A DNA stretch of 64,000 bases from Actinomycetota bacterium. GTDB taxonomy: Bacteria > Actinomycetota > UBA4738 > HRBIN12. A program made the translations under genes and the position numbers. The stretch lies in NCBI GenBank assembly GCA_026003015.1, contig BPGL01000002.1, forward strand, positions 248,001 through 312,000, given 5' to 3'. Below the pieces are notes generated by a model, which saw only the letters and a program-made list of their open reading frames with translations, ran no database searches and was not told the origin of the DNA. Positions 47,857-59,712 of this stretch are shown piece after piece. The first letter of the stretch is position 1; each line of letters starts with the position of its first letter.

Positions 47857-48803
47857 ACAGCACCGGGGTCGTCTCGACCGCGACCGGACCCGTTCGGTTC
47901 CTGGAGGCGGGACGGGGGCCGGCGGTGCTGCTCCTGCACGGGTTCCCGCTGTCGTCGGCCGCCTGGGGCGGGCTCGTGCCCGCGCTCGCTCGGGACCACC
48001 GCGTCGTCGCGCCGGACCTGCCGGGGACGCCGGCCTCCCCGCTCGAGGCCGACGGGGCCCCCGATCTCACGACGCAGGCGCGGGCGATGCGAGAGCTCCT
48101 CGACCGGCTCGCGATCGGGCGCGTCGCGATCGTCGGGCACCTCCACGGAGGTGGTCTCGCGCAGCTCCTCGCCTTCGAGGATCCGCGCGTCGCGGCGCTC
48201 GTCCTGCTGCACCCGATCGCCTTCGACGCCTGGCCGGAGCCGCCCGTCCGGGCGCTCGCAGCCGCCGACCCCGCCGCGGTGGATCCCGCGGCGGTCGTGG
48301 CGGAGCTGCTCCGCGCGGCCGCGGGTCCGACGCCCCCAACCGGCGACCTGGTCCGCGTCGTCACCGCGTCGTGGAGCGGTCCGGGGGGTGCCGAGGCCCT
48401 CGTTCGGGCAGCCCGGGCGCTCGACGGCCGCGGGCTGGAGGCCGCGACGACGGCCTTCGCCGATCGCGACCTCCCGACCCTGATCTTGTGGGGGGAGGCG
48501 GATCCGTTCGCTCCCACCGAGCTCGCCGAGCGCCTCCACGACGCGATGCCCTCGTCCTCGCTCGGCCTCCTGCCGGGCGTCGGGCGCCTCCTGATGGACG
48601 AGGCGGGGCCGACCGTGACGACGCTCGTGGTCGGCTGGCTGGGGTCGCGCTACCTCGGGCGCCGGCACGTGCACCCCGAGGCTCCGGCGCTCGTCGAGCT
48701 CGGACGCCGGCCCCCGTGGGCGGAGGACCCCGCCCTCGTCGAGGAGGACGACCCACCGGTCCGCTACGACCCGACGCAGCAGGAAGTGGGGCCGAGCGCG
48801 TGA
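47853..48803 (+). CDS. Alpha/beta-hydrolase fold protein with degenerate catalytic residues
   Basis: VLLLHGFPLSSAAWGGLVPAL...VAIVGHLHGGGLAQLLAF (nucleophile elbow GHLHG)...LILWGEADPFAP...LLPGVGRLLMDE. Confidence 0.85.
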   Translation: MNSTGVVSTATGPVRFLEAGRGPAVLLLHGFPLSSAAWGGLVPALARDHRVVAPDLPGTPASPLEADGAPDLTTQARAMRELLDRLAIGRVAIVGHLHGGGLAQLLAFEDPRVAALVLLHPIAFDAWPEPPVRALAAADPAAVDPAAVVAELLRAAAGPTPPTGDLVRVVTASWSGPGGAEALVRAARALDGRGLEAATTAFADRDLPTLILWGEADPFAPTELAERLHDAMPSSSLGLLPGVGRLLMDEAGPTVTTLVVGWLGSRYLGRRHVHPEAPALVELGRRPPWAEDPALVEEDDPPVRYDPTQQEVGPSA

Positions 48804-49150
48804 ACGCTCGCCTCGAGCTGCGCGGGATCCGTGCGAGCGGGCGGCACGGCGCCCGCCCCGGGGAGAAGGACGCGCCGCAGCCCTTCGTCGTGGATCTCGC
48901 GCTCGAGCTCGGGGTAGCCGAGGATCGGCTCGGTGCCACGGCGGACTACCGCGGGCTCGTCGAGCGCGTGCGGCGGGTCGTCGAGGAGGGCTCGTTCGAC
49001 CTCATCGAGACGCTCGCCGATCGGATCGCCGAGGCCGTCATCCAGACGCCGCCCGTGCGCCGCGTCCGCGTCGCCGTGCACAAGCCGAACGCCGCGCGGC
49101 GGCTCGGGGTCGACGACGTGGTGGCGGTCGCCGAACGCGACGAGCCGTGA
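48800..49150 (+). CDS. folB: Dihydroneopterin aldolase
   Basis: LELRGIRASGRHGARPGEKDAPQPFVVDLALEL...TADYRGLVERVRRVVEEGSFDLIETLADRIAEAV. Confidence 0.93.
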   Translation: MNARLELRGIRASGRHGARPGEKDAPQPFVVDLALELGVAEDRLGATADYRGLVERVRRVVEEGSFDLIETLADRIAEAVIQTPPVRRVRVAVHKPNAARRLGVDDVVAVAERDEP

Positions 49151-49647
49151 GGCGTCGCGCCTTCCTCGGGCTCGGGTCGAACCTCGGCGACCGGCTCGCG
49201 AACCTCCAGCGCGCGGTCGCGCTCCTCGCCTCGACCCCGGGGATCGAGGTCGTGGCCTCCTCGCGCGTGTGGGAGACGGAGCCGGTGGGGGGGCCGCCCC
49301 AGCCCGAGTACCTGAACGCCGTGGTCCTCGTCAGGACCGAGCTGGAGCCCGACGATCTGCTCGCGGCCGCCCAGGGGGTGGAGGCGGCCCTCGGCCGAAC
49401 GCGGGGGGTCCGGTGGGGCCCCCGGACGATCGACGTCGATCTCCTCCTGATCGACCGAGTGGCCCTCGACCGTCCCGACCTGACGGTCCCGCACCCGCGG
49501 CTGCTGGAGCGCGCCTTCGTCCTGCTGCCGCTGCTCGAGCTCGAGCCCGATCCGGTCCTGCCCGACGGCCGCCGCGTCCTCGACCAGCCCGTGCCGGGCG
49601 GCGGGGCCCGGCCGGTGGCTCCCGCGTTGGAGGTTCCGGGCGGATGA
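49147..49647 (+). CDS. folK: 2-amino-4-hydroxy-6-hydroxymethyldihydropteridine diphosphokinase
   Basis: AFLGLGSNLGDRLANLQRAV...VWETEPVGGPPQPEYLNAVV...RWGPRTIDVDLLLID...PHPRLLERAFVLLPL. Confidence 0.96.
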   Translation: MRRRAFLGLGSNLGDRLANLQRAVALLASTPGIEVVASSRVWETEPVGGPPQPEYLNAVVLVRTELEPDDLLAAAQGVEAALGRTRGVRWGPRTIDVDLLLIDRVALDRPDLTVPHPRLLERAFVLLPLLELEPDPVLPDGRRVLDQPVPGGGARPVAPALEVPGG

Positions 49648-50945
49648 ACGTGTGCCTGCGCTGCGACTGGACGGGTGAGGGCGGGCCGAGCTGCCCGCGC
49701 TGCGGCGTCCGGGTGTTCCGAGAGACGCCGGTCCGGCGCCGCCCTCCGGCCGTCGCAGCGCCCACGCCCGCATCGCCCACGCCGCCGGCCGCCGGGACCC
49801 CGGCCGGCCGGCGTCCAGGACCCGCCGGCGCGGCGCTCGGCCTGGCGCTCGTGCTCGTGGCGTCGGTCCTCGCGTCGGTCCTCGTGACGCGAGCGTCTCC
49901 GCGCGGCGAGCCGGCGCCGCGCGCCGTCGCGCCGATCCCTCGGCTGAGCGGGACGCTCGTGTACGCGCGGCTCGGCAGCTCCGACCGGGTCCAGCTGTGG
50001 GGGTGGGACCTGCAGACCGGCCAGGTGCGTCCCGGTCCGATCGTGCCGCGCCCTGTGGAGCTCGTCGCTGCGGCGCGGGTCGCCCCGGACGCGCTTGCGC
50101 TGACCTGGCGCGAGGGGGACGGTCTGCGCGCCGGCCTGCTACGGAGCCTGGATCCCGCTGCCACGCCGGAGCCGCTGCTGCGCGGCGACCTGGTCGGTTG
50201 GGGGGACGGCGGCGCGGGGCTCAGCGTCGTGCGGATCGAGCCGACCTCGGGGTGTCGCCGTCGGGTCGTCGTCCGCGGGCTGCGGCTCGCGCCCCGACTC
50301 CTCGAGCGACCGCTTCGGGCTCGGATCTGCGGAGGTGTTGAGGCGATCGGACGCGCCGGTGCCGTCACCTACCTCACGGTGCGGGAGCCCGATCGGGTCC
50401 GCGTGGTCTACGCCGCCGAGCACGAGCTGCGCACGGTCCTGGACGGTTACGCCCTGGCCTCGGTCTCGTGGGCGAGCGATCTCCTCGTACGCCCCGTCGG
50501 GGCAGCGCCCCCCGTCGCGCCTGCGGGTCGCGATCCCTCGCCGCCCCCTGATCCCTCGCTCGTCCCACAGGCCAGTGTCGCCTACCACGCCTCGTCGGTC
50601 GCCGACCGGGAGGCTGAGCCCCTGCCCTATCGGGAGCCGTTCGCCCTGGAGCGGGTGCTCGCCTGGTCGCCGGATGCGTTCCGCGCGCTCGTGCTCGGAC
50701 GGATCGGGGGCGAGCGGGGGCTCGTCGCTCTCGACACCGCCCCGGGCGACGGGCTCCGGCCGCCCGTGATGCTCGCCGCGGTCCGAAGCCCCGCCTCCGA
50801 GGTCTGGGGGACCTTCGCGGCCGACGGCACGGCGATCGTCGTCGGGGACGGGCGGGTCCTGCTCGTGAGCGGCCGGCGCGTCCTGTCGCTCCCGCCGCCT
50901 GCCGGCGCCCCGCTGCCCGACGGGCCGATCGCCTGGATCGGCTGA
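49644..50945 (+). CDS. Zinc-ribbon/TM-anchored protein with large extracytoplasmic, possibly beta-propeller-like, domain
   Basis: CLRCDWTGEGGPSCPRCG; Pro/Ala linker; TM GAALGLALVLVASVLASVLVT; repeated strand-turn segments (YARLGSSDRVQLWGWDL). Confidence 0.6.
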   Translation: MNVCLRCDWTGEGGPSCPRCGVRVFRETPVRRRPPAVAAPTPASPTPPAAGTPAGRRPGPAGAALGLALVLVASVLASVLVTRASPRGEPAPRAVAPIPRLSGTLVYARLGSSDRVQLWGWDLQTGQVRPGPIVPRPVELVAAARVAPDALALTWREGDGLRAGLLRSLDPAATPEPLLRGDLVGWGDGGAGLSVVRIEPTSGCRRRVVVRGLRLAPRLLERPLRARICGGVEAIGRAGAVTYLTVREPDRVRVVYAAEHELRTVLDGYALASVSWASDLLVRPVGAAPPVAPAGRDPSPPPDPSLVPQASVAYHASSVADREAEPLPYREPFALERVLAWSPDAFRALVLGRIGGERGLVALDTAPGDGLRPPVMLAAVRSPASEVWGTFAADGTAIVVGDGRVLLVSGRRVLSLPPPAGAPLPDGPIAWIG

Positions 50946-50959
50946 GGGATACTCGACCC

Positions 50960-51817
50960 ATGGACGTCGCCGTGATCGGCGCGGGCCGGGTCGGCACGGC
51001 GCTCGGGGTGCTCCTCGCTCTCGCCGGCCACCGCATCGTCGCGGCGGCCGGACGCTCGGCGACGCCGGGACGCGTCGCCGAGCACCTGCCGGGGGTCCCC
51101 GTCACCGACCCGCTGACCGCGGCCTCCCGGGCGACCCTCTCCCTCCTCGCGGTGCCCGACGACGCGATCGAGCCGGTGTGCCGAGCCCTCGCGCCGGGGC
51201 TCGCCCCCGGGACCTGGGTCGCGCACGTCTCCGGCGCCACGGGGCTGGACGCCTTGGTCGCCGCCGTCGAGGTCGGCGCCCGACGCCTCGCCGTTCACCC
51301 CCTGCAATCGGTGCCGACCGTCGCCGACGGCCTGGCGCGGATCCCTGGCTCGGCGATGGCGGTGACCGCCGAGGACGAGGAGGGCGTCGAGCTCGGGACC
51401 CGCCTCGCGCGCGACGTCGGGTGCCGGCCCTTCCGGCTCGCCGACGAGCACCGCGCGCTCTACCACGCCGCCGCGGTGTTCGCCTCGAACCACCTCGTCG
51501 TGACGAGCGCGGCGGCCGAGCGACTGTTGCGAGCTGCGGGGATCGACGATCCGCTCGCCGCGATGCTTCCGCTGCAGCGCGGAACGCTGGACAACGTCGC
51601 TCGTCTCGGTCCGGTGGCCGCGCTCACCGGACCCGCTCTGCGCGGCGACGCCGGCACGATCGCGCGCAACCTCGCCGCCCTCACCGCGGAGGCCCCCGAC
51701 GAGGTCCCCGTCTACGTGGCGATGGCGCGCCGAGCGCTCGATCTCGCGGTCGACGCCGGCCGGCTCGACCGGGACGCTCGGGCCGCCGTCGAGGACGTCT
51801 TGCGCCGGTGGAGGTGA
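50960..51817 (+). CDS. Rossmann-like/DUF2520 domain protein
   Basis: MDVAVIGAGRVGTALGVLLALAGHRIVAAAGR...VAHVSGATGLDALV...VHPLQSVPT...ALYHAAAVFASNHLV. Confidence 0.88.
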   Translation: MDVAVIGAGRVGTALGVLLALAGHRIVAAAGRSATPGRVAEHLPGVPVTDPLTAASRATLSLLAVPDDAIEPVCRALAPGLAPGTWVAHVSGATGLDALVAAVEVGARRLAVHPLQSVPTVADGLARIPGSAMAVTAEDEEGVELGTRLARDVGCRPFRLADEHRALYHAAAVFASNHLVVTSAAAERLLRAAGIDDPLAAMLPLQRGTLDNVARLGPVAALTGPALRGDAGTIARNLAALTAEAPDEVPVYVAMARRALDLAVDAGRLDRDARAAVEDVLRRWR

Positions 51818-52665
51818 TCCGAGGCGCCGAGGCGCTCCGCCGCCTGGTCGACGAGCGGCGGGCGGCGGGAGACCGGATCGGGTTCGTGCCGACGATGGGG
51901 GCGCTCCACGCCGGGCACCGCTCGCTCCTGCGTCGGGCCCGCGGCGAGCGCGAGACGGTGGTCGCATCGATCTTCGTGAACCCGCGGCAGTTCGGCCCCG
52001 ACGAGGACCTCGACCGCTACCCGCGCGACGAGCCGGCCGATCTGGCGGTGTGCCGCGCCGAGGGGGTGGACCTCGTGTTCGCGCCGCCCGTCGAGGAGGT
52101 CTACCCGCCGGGGGTCGCGCTCGTTGAGCCCGATCCCGGCCCGGTCGGCGAGCTGTTCGAGGGTGCGGCGCGGCCGGGGCACTTCCGCGGGGTCCTCACG
52201 GTGGTGTACCGCCTCCTCGAGGTCGTCGGGCCGTGCGCGGCGTACTTCGGCGAGAAGGACGCGCAGCAGCTCTTCCTCGTCCGCCGGATGGCGGCCGAGC
52301 ACGGTCTTGCGGTGGAGGTCGTCGCCTGCCCGACGGTTCGCGAGCCCGACGGGCTCGCGGCCTCGTCGCGCAACGCCTACCTCACGCCCGAGGAGCGGGA
52401 GCAGGCCGGGTGCCTGTTCCTCGCGCTCGCCGAGGCGGCCGAGCTCGCTCGCAAGGGCGAGACCGACGCCCACGTGCTCGTCGCCGCGATGGCCCGCGAG
52501 GTCGGCGCGGCGCCCCTGGCGCGGATCGACTACGCCGCCGTCGTCGACGACGCGACGTTCCTGCCGATCGCGCTCGTCGATCGGCCAGCGCGCGCGATCG
52601 TGGCGGCGCGGTTCCCCAGCGCCCGCCTGATCGACAACCTGCTCCTGCCCCCACCGGGGGGCTGA
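51808..52665 (+). CDS. panC: Pantothenate synthetase
   Basis: GFVPTMGALHAGHRSLLRRAR...VASIFVNPRQFGPDEDLDRYPR...YFGEKDAQQLFLVRRM...SSRNAYLTPEER. Confidence 0.97.
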   Translation: MEVIRGAEALRRLVDERRAAGDRIGFVPTMGALHAGHRSLLRRARGERETVVASIFVNPRQFGPDEDLDRYPRDEPADLAVCRAEGVDLVFAPPVEEVYPPGVALVEPDPGPVGELFEGAARPGHFRGVLTVVYRLLEVVGPCAAYFGEKDAQQLFLVRRMAAEHGLAVEVVACPTVREPDGLAASSRNAYLTPEEREQAGCLFLALAEAAELARKGETDAHVLVAAMAREVGAAPLARIDYAAVVDDATFLPIALVDRPARAIVAARFPSARLIDNLLLPPPGG

Positions 52666-52740
52666 GCGCTCGGGTTGTCGGCCCCGGCCGCGGTCGGGGA
52701 CGATGCGACCGCCTATCGCCCCCCGGGAGGGAAGGAAGGG

Positions 52741-53524
52741 ATGCTGCTCGCGGCCGACGTCGGCAACACCGAGACCGTGCTCGGCGTCTTCGACGGCACG
52801 ACCCTGGCGCACACCTGGCGGCTGTCCACGCGCTCCGAGCGCACCGCCGACGAGCTCGCGCTCCTGCTCGACGGCCTGCTCGCGCACGGAGGCCTCCGCC
52901 TGGGCGAGGACGTGACGGCGCTCGTCGTCGCCTCGGTTGTCCCCGACGTCACCGCTGCCCTGCGCGAGCTCGCCGAACGCCTGCTCGGGGTCCCCCCGAC
53001 GGTCGTCGGTCCCGGCACCCGCACCGGGGTGCCCATCCTCACCGACAACCCCCGCGAGGTCGGGGCGGACCGGGTCGTGAACACGCTCGCGGCGTTCACC
53101 CCGCTTCGGCGGTCCGACGATCGTCGTGGACTTCGGCACGGGCACGACCTTCGACGTGATCTCCGAGCGCGGTGAGTTCCTCGGGGGGGTGATCGCGCCG
53201 GGGATCCAGGTGAGCGCCGCCTCCCTCGTCGCCCGTACCGCTCGGCTCACGCGCGTCGACCTCGCCGCACCGCGATCCGCGATCGGCCGCAACACGGTCG
53301 AGGCGATGCAGTCCGGGCTCGTCTTCGGGACGGCCGGAGAGGTCGACGGGATCGTCGAGCGGATCCGCGAGGAGCTCGGGGCGCCCGCGGCGACCGTGGT
53401 GGCGACCGGGGGGCTCGCGCCGGTCGTGATCCCGCACTGCCGCACGGTCGATCGCCATGAGCCCTTCCTCACCCTCGAGGGCCTTCGGCTCGTACACGAG
53501 CACGCGGGAAGCGCCGATGAGTGA
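52741..53524 (+). CDS. coaX: Type III pantothenate kinase, interrupted by a +1 frameshift near 53099-53102
   Basis: MLLAADVGNTETVLGVF...PREVGADRVVNTLAAFT | RFGGPTIVVDFGTGTTFDVISERGEFLGGVIAPGIQVS; dropping one C of CCCC restores a single ORF. Confidence 0.88.
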
Positions 53525-55061
53525 GGACGAGCGGGCGCCGGGCGGGCGGGAGGCCGCGGTCCTCGCGGCCCGGCGCGCGAGCCTCGAGCGGCTGCGCGCC
53601 GCGGGCATCGAGCCCTTCGCGCTCGACCTGCGCTCGGCGCTCGGCGTGCGCGAGCCCACGCCGCTCGCCTCCGTGCGCGCCGCCTTCGCGGGCCTCGGTC
53701 CCGACGTGCTCACCCCCGAGCGCCGCACCGTCGCCGGACGCGTCGTGCTCGCGCGCGACCTCGGGCGCCTGCGGTTCCTCGTGCTCCGCGACCGTACCGG
53801 CGACCTCCAGGTCGTCGCCGGCGAGGACACCGCGCGGTTCGGTCTGCTCGCCGAGGTCGACCTCGGCGACATCATCGGGGTGACGGGCCGCGTCGGCACG
53901 ACCCGCCGGGGGGAGCTGAGCGTCTTCGCGGAGGCCTGGGCGATGCTCACGAAGGCGCTCCGGCCCCTGCCGGAGAAGTGGCATGGCCTACGCGACCCCG
54001 ACCTGCAGCAGCGCCGGCGCTACCTGCACCTGATCACCGACGAGACGCCGCGCCGCCACGTCCTCGCCCGCGCCGCGGTCCTCAAGGCGCTTCGGTCGGT
54101 GCTGGACCGCCAGGGCTACGTCGAGGTCGAGGGGCCCGTGCTCCAGCCGACGGCCGGCGGCGCGATGGCGCGCCCGTTCACGACGTTCCACCACGCCCTC
54201 GGGATCGAGCTGAAGCTCCGGATCTCCCTCGAGCTGTACCTCAAGCGCCTGCTCGTCGGCGGCCTGGAGCGCGTCTACGAGATCGGGCGGAACTTCCGCA
54301 ACGAGGGGATCGACCGGGATCACCTGCCGGAGTTCACGATGCTCGAGGCCTATCGGGCGTGGGTGGACTACGAGGCGATGATGGAGCTGTCGCAGACCCT
54401 CGTCGTCGAGGCCGCGCGCGCGGTGAACGGCATCGTCGGCCGCGCTCCCGACGACCTCGTGCTTCCCGTCCGGGGTCGCGAGGTCGACCTCACCCCGCCC
54501 TTCGAGCGGATCACCGTCCTGGGCTCGGTCTCCGAGGCCGTGGGGGAGGAGGTGCGCCTGGATCGCCCCGACCTCGCCGCCCTCGCCGAGCGCCACGGCG
54601 TCGAGGTCGCGCCCGCATGGGGGCCGGGCAAGATCGTGCAGGAGCTGTTCGAGGCCCTCGTCGAGCCGACGATCGTGCGGCCGACGTTCGTGTGCGACTT
54701 CCCCCGCGAGGTCTCGCCCCTCGCGCGTCCGCACCGGGATGATCCGTCGCTCACGGAGCACTTCGACCTCGTCGCCGGCGGCATCGAGCTCGTGACGGCG
54801 TTCTCGGAGCTCACCGACCCGATCGAGCAACGCGAACGGTTCGAGCTCCAGCAGCGGCTGAAGGAGGCGCTGGGCGGACAGGCGCATCCGCTCGACGAGG
54901 ATTTCTTGCGTGCCCTCGAGCACGGGATGCCGCCGGCCGGTGGTCTGGGGCTAGGGGTCGACCGCCTGTTGATGCTCCTCACCGACGCGCCGAGCCTGCG
55001 GGACCTCGTGATGTTCCCCGCCCAGCGCCCGGCGTCGCCCCCGGATCAGCCGGTCGGCTGA
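53517..55061 (+). CDS. lysS: Lysyl-tRNA synthetase (class II)
   Basis: RRYLHLITDETPRRHVLARAAVLKALRSVLDRQGYVEVEGPVLQPTAGGAMARPFTTFHHAL...YEIGRNFRNEGIDRDHLPEFTMLEAY...GGLGLGVDRLLMLLTD. Confidence 0.96.
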   Translation: MSEDERAPGGREAAVLAARRASLERLRAAGIEPFALDLRSALGVREPTPLASVRAAFAGLGPDVLTPERRTVAGRVVLARDLGRLRFLVLRDRTGDLQVVAGEDTARFGLLAEVDLGDIIGVTGRVGTTRRGELSVFAEAWAMLTKALRPLPEKWHGLRDPDLQQRRRYLHLITDETPRRHVLARAAVLKALRSVLDRQGYVEVEGPVLQPTAGGAMARPFTTFHHALGIELKLRISLELYLKRLLVGGLERVYEIGRNFRNEGIDRDHLPEFTMLEAYRAWVDYEAMMELSQTLVVEAARAVNGIVGRAPDDLVLPVRGREVDLTPPFERITVLGSVSEAVGEEVRLDRPDLAALAERHGVEVAPAWGPGKIVQELFEALVEPTIVRPTFVCDFPREVSPLARPHRDDPSLTEHFDLVAGGIELVTAFSELTDPIEQRERFELQQRLKEALGGQAHPLDEDFLRALEHGMPPAGGLGLGVDRLLMLLTDAPSLRDLVMFPAQRPASPPDQPVG

Positions 55062-55435
55062 GGATCGGTCCGCGCCGGCTCCGCCACCTCGTGGAGCACG
55101 ACGACGAGGTCCTCCAGGCCGCTGCCCTTGGCCACGAAGCCCCGGGCCCCCGCCTCGCGGGCCTCTCGCTCGACGCCGTCGTCGGCGTGGGCGGTGAGGA
55201 TCACGATGGGCAGCTCCGGGCGCTGCCGGTGGATCTCGCGCATCGCTTCGATCCCGGACAGGTCGGGCATCGACAGGTCCATGACGACGACGTCGGGCTC
55301 GAGGTCGAGCGCCTGGCGACAGGCGCTGCGGCCGCCATCGGCCTGTCCGGCCACCTCGATGCCCTCGACGAGCTCCAGCGCGGACGTCAACGCCCGGCGG
55401 AACGCCGGATGGTCGTCGACGATCAAGACGCGCAT
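55046..55435 (-). CDS. Stand-alone receiver-domain response regulator (NarL-type REC, no HTH)
   Basis: MRVLIVDDHPAFRRALTSALELVEGIEVAGQADGG...VVMDLSMPDLSGIEAMREIHRQRPELPIVILTAHADDGVEREAREAGARGFVAKGS; stop soon after. Confidence 0.85.
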   Translation of the reverse strand: MRVLIVDDHPAFRRALTSALELVEGIEVAGQADGGRSACRQALDLEPDVVVMDLSMPDLSGIEAMREIHRQRPELPIVILTAHADDGVEREAREAGARGFVAKGSGLEDLVVVLHEVAEPARTDPQPTG

Positions 55436-55701
55436 GAGCGGATCTCCTGCGACGTACGGCGGCTCGCGCGGTGCCGGGGGGAAGCCGGGCCAGCGACGCG
55501 CTGGCGCCATCCTCGCGTGGGGCGCCCGGCACGGCAATCCCCTGGAAGGAGGCTTCCCCTCCCCCAACCGGGGGATATCCGAAGGTCGCACCGGGGCGGT
55601 CGGCCGGTCGCTCATCCCGGCGGCCCCGCCGACCGAAGGAAACGGGTAGATGGACGGTGCGGGCGGGCTCGAGGAGCGTCGGGGTTGTTCACGGACCCCG
55701 G

Positions 55702-55707
55702 GTATAC
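55702..55707 (+). promoter_or_regulatory. Putative -10 box upstream of clpC, inside near-palindrome CCCGGGTATACTCGGG
   Basis: TATACT at 55702-55707 about 135 bp upstream of the ATG; no convincing -35 at standard spacing. Confidence 0.35.
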
Positions 55708-55842
55708 TCGGGTTCGTAGGCGCTCGGGCGGGGTCCGACCGGAGCGCCTCACGCACCTCGGGGGTAGGACGGGGTCCCCTGATCCCCGGGGGACGGACCG
55801 GCGAGAGCGAGTCGGCCCCCCGTGGGGCCGAAGGGCGGTGAC

Positions 55843-58327
<2,485 letters not shown>

Positions 58328-58364
58328 TCCGCGTCCGCCCCCTTCGCGGGGCATCAAGGCCGAG

Positions 58365-58388
58365 AGCCGGGGCCACCGCCCCGGCTTT
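58365..58388 (+). terminator. Rho-independent-like terminator between convergent genes
   Basis: AGCCGGGG-CCACCG-CCCCGGCT then TT. Confidence 0.55.
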
Positions 58389-58394
58389 CGCGCG

Positions 58395-58703
58395 TCAGGG
58401 GGAGATCGTCAGCGCGTCGATCCGCTCGACGATCGCCAGGGGGATGTGGGTGACGGCGCGGAACCCGTCGCCGTCGGGCAGGACCTCCTGCGCGAGCGAC
58501 ACGAACGTCGGTCCGTTCGCGAGCAGGAACCCCACGGTGTGCACGAGGTAGTCGCTGCGCGCCTCCTCGTCGGGTCGGCGGTCGAAGTCGAAGAAGGCGT
58601 CTCGCCACACGACGAGCACGAGCGGGAGGTCGGGCAGCGCCCCCGACGCGGGCTCCTCGACCGCCGTGAGTGGGGCGACCGTCTGCTCGATCCGCAGCGC
58701 CAT
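58395..58703 (-). CDS. Hypothetical protein, 102 aa
   Basis: ORF MALRIEQTVAPLTAVEEPASGALPDLPLVLVVWRDAFFDFDRRPDEEARSDYLVHTVGFL; sits after a terminator. Confidence 0.55.
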   Translation of the reverse strand: MALRIEQTVAPLTAVEEPASGALPDLPLVLVVWRDAFFDFDRRPDEEARSDYLVHTVGFLLANGPTFVSLAQEVLPDGDGFRAVTHIPLAIVERIDALTISP

Positions 58704-58864
58704 CGGTGGCTCCTCGTCCGACCTGCCCGGCCGGCTCCAGCGCCGGCCACCTCCAGGTATCGGCAGGTCCGAGTCGGGGGTGTGCCCGTCGGCGGGATCG
58801 TTTCGCGCTCACCCCCGGCCGGCGGGAAGACCCGCCCAACGGCCGACCCGACCCGCCCGCCAGG

Positions 58865-59462
58865 CTACGTCGAAGCGCCGACACGCCCGCCGGCCCCGCC
58901 CCCCGGCCCGACGCGGTCCGGCGCGCGCTGCCCGGCGATCCAGCTGAGCCAGCCGATCAGCGCGAACCCCGACAAGGCCATGGAGGGCAGCGACAGGTAG
59001 CCGAAGACCCGGAACCACACGACGGTGCAGGGGACCTCCGCGCTGCAGGCCAGGGTCGCCTGCTGGGGGAACCACTCCAGCTGGTAGTGGTACAGCGAGA
59101 TGGCACCTCCGACCACCGCGATCGGGAGCACGTACCGGCGGATCCCGAGATCGCCCGCGCGCCAGGCGACCGCCAGCAGGATCGGCAGGGGGTACATCGC
59201 GATGCGCTGGTACCAGCACAGCTCGCAGGGCACGAACCCGACCACCTCGGAGTAGTACAGGCTCCCGAGGGTGGCCGTGAGGGCAACCGCGGCCGCGAGC
59301 GGCAGGGCCACCTCGGCCGCGCGGTCCCAGACGGCGTCGCGGGCGCGCCGGAGCGCCCGCGCACGCCGCGCACCGATCGCGAGCACGGTGAAGCCCGCGA
59401 CGGCCGCGTCGGCCCCCGACCGCGAGGCAGGCGAACAGGGTGGTGACGAAGGCCTGGTCCAC
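58865..59462 (-). CDS. Disulfide bond formation protein (DsbB/BdbC-like), frameshifted near its N-terminus
   Basis: YYSEVVGFVPCELCWYQRIAMYPLPILLAVAWR (CxxC); CSAEVPCTVVWFRVFGYLSLPSMALSGFALIGWLSW; upstream segment VDQAFVTTLFACLAVG is in another frame, rejoined by removing one base of a C5 run at 59413-59417. Confidence 0.85.
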
Positions 59463-59641
59463 GGTCCGCTCCTGGTCGCTCGGAAGCCTACCGACCGCGC
59501 GCGGTGACGCCGCCGCCGGGTCGACGTTGGGTCGGGCGGACCGGGTCGAGGCCGGCGGTCGCGGCGTCGTGGGTCGGCGCCACGGATGGCCCGTTCGGGC
59601 TAGCCCTCGAGGCCTCCGCCCCCCGTGACCTGCGGCTTCGC

Positions 59642-59671
59642 TTGCGGGGCACCGGCCCTGCGTGCTATCCT
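59642..59671 (+). promoter_or_regulatory. Putative sigma-70-like promoter of carD
   Basis: TTGCGG (59642-59647) - 18 bp - TATCCT (59666-59671), 41 bp upstream of GTG at 59713; SD-like GGGAGGG. Confidence 0.5.
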
Positions 59672-59712
59672 GGGCCGGTCGAGCGGACGCCGTCCGCCCC
59701 GAGGGAGGGTCC

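Noticed and set aside
49610-49621. Second copy of GGCCGGTGGCTC inside folK as evidence of a dispersed repeat family
   Set aside because: Only one half-site without the inverted partner, within coding sequence; a single 12-mer match is not enough.
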